DNA from: Liolophura sinensis
Taxonomy: Eukaryota > Mollusca > Polyplacophora > Chitonida > Chitonidae
Direction of reading: 5' to 3'
Length of the DNA: 64,000 nt
NCBI RefSeq assembly: GCF_032854445.1
Contig: NC_088300.1
Span: forward strand, 78,717,084-78,781,083
A program made the position numbers and the translations under genes. Within the stretch, counting starts at the first letter, position 1. The number at the start of each line of letters is the position of its first letter. Below are positions 58,323 to 64,000 of this stretch, one piece after another. Below the pieces are notes generated by a model, which made no database searches, was not told the origin of the DNA, and saw only the letters and a list, made by a program, of their open reading frames with translations.

Positions 58323-61300
58323 TCATTTGATCTGATCGTATCTCAGCAATAAGTAGTCCTTTAGTGGTGTTGGTAAGGGGAGAGCACTGACCTGCCTTAG
58401 TCTCTGTGCCCCCATGGCCTGTCGAATGACACAACGACAGTAATGCTGAAGGGTGCGGGGGTCTTTGGTCAAGGACCTGTACCACTCAAACTTACTGGAG
58501 AGGATGTCAGACTGAGAGGGGTCAATGCTATGATGCGAGGTGACAATGCGGAGTGACTCCAAACTGGGTAGGTGGACCATGGACTTAGCAATGGCCCCGA
58601 TGATGTCCTTATCTGGGGTGATACTCTTCAGTTCCTGCTCTAGGAGGGAGAAGCCCTGCTTGTTGGTAATGGTCACTCTGGCTCCGTACATGATCAAGAA
58701 TACTGCTGCAATGGGCCGGCGCTTCTCATTGAAACTCACATAGTGCAGAGGCGTCATACCTGCAATTAGAAGCCATCTGATGGATTTCCCTATAGGCTTC
58801 ATCTTCACATACCAAAAATCCACAAACCTGTTACCAATTATTACGTCAAACTCTTGCAAGCTAATAATTCCATGTTGGCTATTATTTATTTATTTATTTG
58901 ATTGGTATACAATGATGGCCAGCATTATGGGGGGAGGAAACAGGGGAGAGTCCAGGGGAAACACACAACCATCAACAAGTTGTTGACAGGCCCTCTTGCA
59001 TAAGGCTGGAGAGGAAGCCAGAATGACATGGGTTTGAACTCACAGCGACCTTACTGGTGGGAGGCCCCTAAGCTAGCGTGCTAACCCCCTCTGTCACGAA
59101 GGCCCCCTGCTGGCTATGAATCTGATATTGATGGACAGCATGATTTCTATTCAACTTTACATAAGATGACCTTGACAACCTTACGAAGTTTGATAAGGAC
59201 TTACTGCCACACAAAAACAACAAAACAGTGGGAACAGGGGAACATCAAGGACTGGTATTAAAGGAGAGGAAACTTTAAAAATGACACTATAGGCTGAAAA
59301 GAGCACATTTTTTTCTATCTGGTGGTGCCTGCTGCATAATTTGCGATTTTTCCTTGCCATACACGTAAACCCTGAAAACGGCAAAGCTGGCATAAATCGC
59401 TGAGTCCATTGCGTCCTCCATCTTGAACACCCTGTAATTTATGCTGGGGGTGTGTTGCCTCTCAGCCAATAAGAGTCGTTAAAACTGCCGGCTTATTAGT
59501 GTAAACTCGCAACCTACGTCCAACATTCCAGTTTCTCGATTGTCAAGCAGCAAACGAACTGTACTGTTCGCTACCTTCTAGGAAGAACAGTTCTACCGGA
59601 AATATACTGCACTTCAGCGGTTTCCGACAGCAATTCTCCTCCTAACACAGAAGACCTCAGGACTAGTTTTTAGGCAAAATGGAGTCACCCACAGCAGATT
59701 TTGGCCATGACTTTATTTATAATTTATCAACTTGAGGTACGTTAGAATTATTTTTTATGGCATGCATCTGTGAGGAAATGCATACACTTTTCAATGGTAT
59801 TTGTTTGATGTTTACATTTTCTTCCCCTTTAAACTACAAAACAGTAATAACAAGGTGAGCACCTTGACCAACCTTGAAAGCTTATTGTTTATTTTAGGAC
59901 CTTAAATTCCAGGTATGCTATCACACTCCCACCCCTTGTGCACTCCTAAACAAAATCTAGGTGTGCTAGGATGCCAAAAGCCAAATTCCTTGGAGAATGA
60001 ATTTAGGTGTGCAAATCACTCTTCTAGTCTTTTGCAATAATATGTTCGATAAGCATGCAATTACCGGACAACTTTGAAGTTGTGGTCCATATAGCAAGGT
60101 TCAGCAGGATTTCTATGGTTTGGGTCATTGGGAGTCAGCCCTGAGCCAGCCATAGTCTCTCTGCTTTATTACCCGCTATCATACAGGTAACAACGCCTCT
60201 AAGTCATTACATGAATTTTGAATCCATTTTCCATTTTACCGTTTGAATCGGGAAGGTTGACATTGGTGTTGTAGCCCTTGGTAAGAAGCTCTCTGAGGAC
60301 ATCCATTGAGAATTTGTCTGACTGTCTGACTGCTAGGTGAAGTGGGCTGTGGCCAGCAGCGTTCCTATAGTTGACATCAGAGCCATGTTGGAGCAGCGAT
60401 ACAATACAGGACAGCAGGTTATGTTTGACACACTCGTGAAGAGGAGTTTCACCTTAACAAGTATACAAGCAGAAAATACAAATGAGAATCAATGAAATAC
60501 AGGTGTAACATCAACAGTTTACATGGTTAGATACTAAATCATGCAGTATTTATTTATTTATCTACCTGTATCAGATTTCTGTTTAACACTGTACTTAAAC
60601 TGACATACTGCTGACAGAGAAAAAAAACTGTGCTATTTCAAACATCATCTAGATCAAGTCACGACTTCCAGCTGTCTACTGACATGTATCTGACTTTGAG
60701 TGGACATTTTCTCAGGGGTTTCTCCACAACCATGAGCTCACTCCTGTGGCTATATTTAGAAACATGGCTGAAGACTGACTTTTTTGACTGGTTAACTTGT
60801 CTTATAGTGTAGATGACAGGAGATGTTCAGACGACAGGAGATGTTCAGACGACAGGAGATGTTCAGTGAGTATTTATTCATACATTTTTTTGGTGTTTCA
60901 TGGCATACTCAAGAATATTTCACTTATATGACTTCCATCATCAGTTTGATTGTGATAAAACGGATAGAGTCCAGGAAAAACCACAACCATCCATAGTCTG
61001 CTGGCAGATCTTCCTACATGTGACCAGAGAGGAGCTGAATTTGAACTTACAGCGCCCACACTGGGGAGAGGCGAGTCATTGTTTCGTGCTAACATGCTAA
61101 CCAAGAGGGCCTCCATATAGGTCAGTAAACACACCTGTCATTTTTACATCCATTGTGGCCAGAGGATATGCTGACGGTTGACCCATGGTCAGCATACAAT
61201 ACGCCGATCATGTACAGTACAGCTGGATCCTAACCATCAATCCTACAGCCATTGTGGCCAGAGGATATGCTAACGGTCGACCCATGGTCAGCATACGATA

Positions 61301-63575
61301 CACCGATCATGTACAGTACAGCTGGATCCTAACTATCAACCCTACATCCACTGTGGCCAGAGGATATGCTGACGGTTGACCCATGGTCAGCACACGATAC
61401 GCGGATCATGTACAGTACAGCTGGATCCTAACCATCAACCCTACAGCCATTGTGGCCAGAGGATATGCTAATGGTCGACCCATGGTCAGCATACGATACG
61501 CCGATCATGTACAGTACAGCTGGATCCTAACTATCAACCCTACATCCATTGTGGCCAGAGGATATGCTGACAGTTGACCCATGGTCAGCACACGATACGC
61601 GGATCATGTACAGTACAGCTGGATCCTAACCACCAATCCTACATCCATTGTGGCCAGAGGATATGCTGACGGTTGACCCATGGTCAGCACACGATACGCG
61701 GATCATGTACAGTACAGCTGGATCCTAACCATCAACCCTACATCCATTGTGGCCAGAGGATATGCTAACGGTCGACCCATGGTCAGCATACAATACACCG
61801 ATCATGTACAGTACAGGTGGATCCTAACCATCAATCCTACAGCCATTGTGGCCAGAGGATATGCTGACGGTTGACCCATGGTCAGCATACAATACACCGA
61901 TCATGTACAGTACAGCTGGATCCTAACCATCAATCCTACAGCCATTGTGGCCAGAGGATATGCTGACGGTTGACCCATGGTCAGCATACAATACACCGAT
62001 CATGTACAGTACAGCTGGATCCTAACTATCAACCCTACAGCCATTGTGGCCAGAGGATATGCTGACAGTTGACCCATGGTCAGCATACAATACACCGATC
62101 ATGTACAGTACAGCTGGATCCTAACCCTCAACCCTACATCCATTGTGGCCAGAGGATGCGCTGACGGTCGACCCATGCACGGTCACACCCGTACTCGGAC
62201 GCAATCCCGACTAGAGATCTTAAACGATCTAGAGGGCCACACAGTATTACGTTGCAATTATGTGGTCTACCATTTAACTTCAGTTCTGCCACAGAAATCA
62301 TGGAATTCCAAATACTTTATAAAACATTATCGACAGAGAGGAAGATTGTATATGGTTTATTAGACTTGGAATTCACTTTCAATGTATCGCATTGTTTACA
62401 TGTGCGATACACAAACGAACATTGCATTGTGGGAATCTTTGCACTACCTCATTTGCATGTTATCCCATCGGGTGCACAGTTTAGACCAGCGACAGACTTC
62501 GCCTTATAATTCTTTTAATTGACATTTTTCAGAAAATATAGGCCTGGGAGGTTTAGGTGGGATTCAAATGCTACTCATTTTTGTATGAAGTTGAACCGAG
62601 TCAAAAGTTATGAATTTCTTTTGGCATTGCCTCCTTTTAACCTGCCGATAGTTGAGGGTTTTCCCCAAGCTCTATTTCATTGGTGTTTTCGCAAAAATGC
62701 TACATGACAGCAGCCAGCATTATGCTGGGAGGAAACCCATGAGAGGAGCCAGCATGAGCCACACTTGAACTCACAGTGACTGCATTGATGAGAGGTTCCT
62801 AGGTCAGTGCGTTGCGCTGCGCTATCACAGCAATGACTGTACACCATCACAGTAATGACTGTACACCATCACAGCAATGACTATACCCAGTACACCATCA
62901 TGGCAATGACTGTGCACCATCATGGCAATGACTGTACACCGTACACCATCAGGGCAAAGACTGTACACCGTACACATTCGCTACAATGACTGTCCACCAT
63001 CATGGCATTCACTGTACAGCGTACACCATCACCTCAATGACTGTACACCGTACACCATCACGACATCGACTGTACACCATACACCATCACGGCAATGAGT
63101 GTACACCATCATAGCAATGACTACACCATACACCATCACTACAATGACTGTACACCGTACACCATCACAGCAATGACTGTATTCCGTTCACCATCACGAC
63201 AATGACTGTACCACAGTCTGTTTACTTTCATAAGGCAATGTCACAGTTTATGTAGATTCATACCATCATGCTATTACGTGAACCACACTTGTGCACTCTG
63301 ACAGACAATGACTCAGACTATACTCTAATTAGATAACCTGGGCTTACGTGTATCTTTGACAGGTATGGAAAGTATATCCCGTCCTATAGCATTGTTGAGG
63401 TGTGCGTGGATTGTTTCCTCATAACCATTCTGTGCAGCAATGTAGAGACTCGTCCTTCCTAGTTCATCAACCGTGTTGTAGTCAGCGCCATTCCAGATAA
63501 GTTCCATCACGCACTTTGTATGGTTATGCAGGGCAGCCAGGTGAAGAGGAGTTGTCCCCCCTACATGTGGCACAG
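58323..63575 (-). CDS. Ankyrin-repeat and SOCS-box (ASB-like) protein, 3' part
   Basis: Three minus-strand exons share phase 1 borders: 63575-63348, 60452-60240 and 58759-58323 (stop TGA at 58325-58323). The first two carry ankyrin repeats (TTPLHLAALHNHTKCVMELI, LGRTSLYIAAQNGYEETI, ETPLHECVKHNLLSCI, GHSPLHLAVRQSD). The third has a last repeat (GMTPLHYVSFNEKRRPIAAV) and a C-terminal SOCS box with RTLQHYCRCVIRQAMG and LPLPTPLKDYLLL. Such proteins are substrate adaptors for Cullin-5 ubiquitin ligases through Elongin B/C. The N-terminal exons lie beyond 64000, and an extra exon in the 2.9-kb intron cannot be excluded. I cannot tell which ASB subtype it is. Confidence 0.85.
58882..59108 (-). mobile_element. 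Family-1 SINE in the ASB-like gene
   Basis: Tail (TTATTTATTTGATTGGT), centre (GGCCAGCATTATGGGGGGAG) and head (TAGCGTGCTAACCCCCT) are recognisable with many changes. It lacks the ACTCAAGAATATTTCAC part of the tail. Located in the intron between the last two exons. Confidence 0.85.
59258..59757 (+). repeat. ~500-bp dispersed repeat, copy 2
   Basis: Same element as 34686-35190. Its end again has an 18-codon ATG frame of identical length (MESPTADFGHDFIYNLST) followed by TTGAG|GTACGT, a better donor than in copy 1. It contains GCCAATAAGAG upstream, a CCAAT-box-like string. Lies in an ASB-like gene intron, antisense to that gene. Confidence 0.85.
60822..60866. repeat. 18-20-bp tandem repeat, 3 units
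   Basis: GACAGGAGATGTTCAGAC repeated three times in the ASB-like intron. Confidence 0.85.
60870..61117 (-). mobile_element. Diverged family-1 SINE
   Basis: TTTGGTGTTTCATGGCATAC, TCAAGAATATTTCACTTATA and GCTAACATGCTAACCAAGAG match the family tail and head. The central part is strongly mutated. Confidence 0.78.
61140..62180. repeat. 99-bp minisatellite
   Basis: About 10.5 highly similar units containing CCATTGTGGCCAGAGGATAT, GACCCATGGTCAGCATAC and GTACAGTACAGCTGGATCCT. Unit length 99 is 33 codons, so plus-strand frames of 64 codons recur; they end where a unit has GTTGACC (TGA) instead of GTCGACC. The array lies in an ASB-like gene intron and does not resemble the exon ends. Confidence 0.95.
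62675..62830 (-). mobile_element. Partial family-1 SINE
   Basis: CATTGGTGTTTTCGC, CAGCCAGCATTATGCTGGGA, GAACTCACAGTGACTGCATT and TTGCGCTGCGCTA correspond to family-1 tail, centre and head with a large internal deletion. Confidence 0.75.
62830..63215. repeat. ~23/30-bp minisatellite
   Basis: Units of ACACCATCACAGCAATGACTGT with an optional ACACCGT extension, so spacing alternates between about 23 and 30 bp. About 14 units. It lies in the ASB-like intron. Confidence 0.9.
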
Positions 63576-64000
63576 CTAGAAAAAAAAAAAAGCATTCCCA
63601 GGACCGAGCCATTCTTCCAATACCAGTTCAACACTGAGAAAATTTTACTTACCTCACTAAAACATTAAAGTGTTCAAAGTTTACAAATTCTGAATCAACA
63701 GACCTGTTAACGTGAAGAGCATATTTCCATACGCCTTACTGCTCAGATGTACAAATATTTTGTCTTCAAAAATTCACTGCCAAGACCTCTTACAATTATC
63801 ATATAAGAAGAAAATCACGGGTAATGTTATCAATAGCTAATGTGACTGATGGGCAATTGCTCCTCCCCACTGTAACTGGGTAACCCCCCTCAGCTTGTCA
63901 CAAGACTGGCAGGAAACAAGAGATAGAGTTTGACCCATGACAACTTAAAATTTCCAGAAGCCAGCCAATTAGGTTTGATGTTGTGAAGTCATTAATGATA

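Noticed and set aside
63340-63350. A donor-seeded array after the ASB-like exon ending at 63348
   Set aside because: The downstream array (62830-63215) does not share sequence with the exon end ATACAC|GTAAGC, so it is not the same phenomenon.

Overview
The window is animal nuclear DNA. Genes have short exons with GT-AG introns, coding density is low, and minisatellites, (TA)n tracts, tRNA-derived SINEs and decayed retroelement and transposase pieces are abundant. The gene content (a PAN-domain lectin-like protein, an unusual tandem pair of somatomedin-B plus seven-helix receptors, CHMP3 and an ASB-type ankyrin/SOCS protein), together with a SINE family whose tail resembles those described in molluscs, suggests a marine lophotrochozoan, most likely a mollusc. 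No species can be named from the sequence.

Layout. 1-6.6 kb: a minus-strand PAN-domain gene (exons at 6293-6614, 5731-5915, 5222-5388; the rest lies downstream or off the window). The intron after its third exon holds a 46-bp array, related 27-bp arrays and an inserted dead Penelope-like reverse transcriptase. 7-13 kb: back-to-back minisatellites (25, 36, 10 and 73 bp units), a SINE and two MULE-type transposase fragments. 16.5-30.5 kb: two paralogous plus-strand receptor genes of 922 and 908 aa, each split once at the same place. 36.7-39.3 kb: an inverted, disabled third copy. 44.3-52.4 kb: a complete six-exon CHMP3 gene (218 aa, ESCRT-III). 58.3-63.6 kb: the 3' part of a minus-strand ASB-like gene. 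The rest is intergenic with dispersed repeats.

Main discovery. Three minisatellite arrays begin exactly at an exon/5' splice-site junction and are built from copies of that junction (exon end plus GTAAGT-like donor plus a few intron bases), spreading only downstream into the intron: the PAN gene after exon 3 (46-bp unit), CHMP3 after exon 2 (53-bp unit) and CHMP3 after exon 5 (29-bp unit, roughly 58 copies, most with an intact GGTAAG). A fourth, more degenerate array repeats the CHMP3 stop-codon region into the 3' UTR. The pre-mRNAs would therefore carry tens of tandem decoy donors. This looks like a recurrent exon-end-anchored amplification process and not chance.

The genes do not form an operon or pathway. 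The receptors are a local duplication family with signs of sequence exchange between the intact copy and the inverted pseudogene. CHMP3 and the ASB-like protein are independent housekeeping or regulatory genes.
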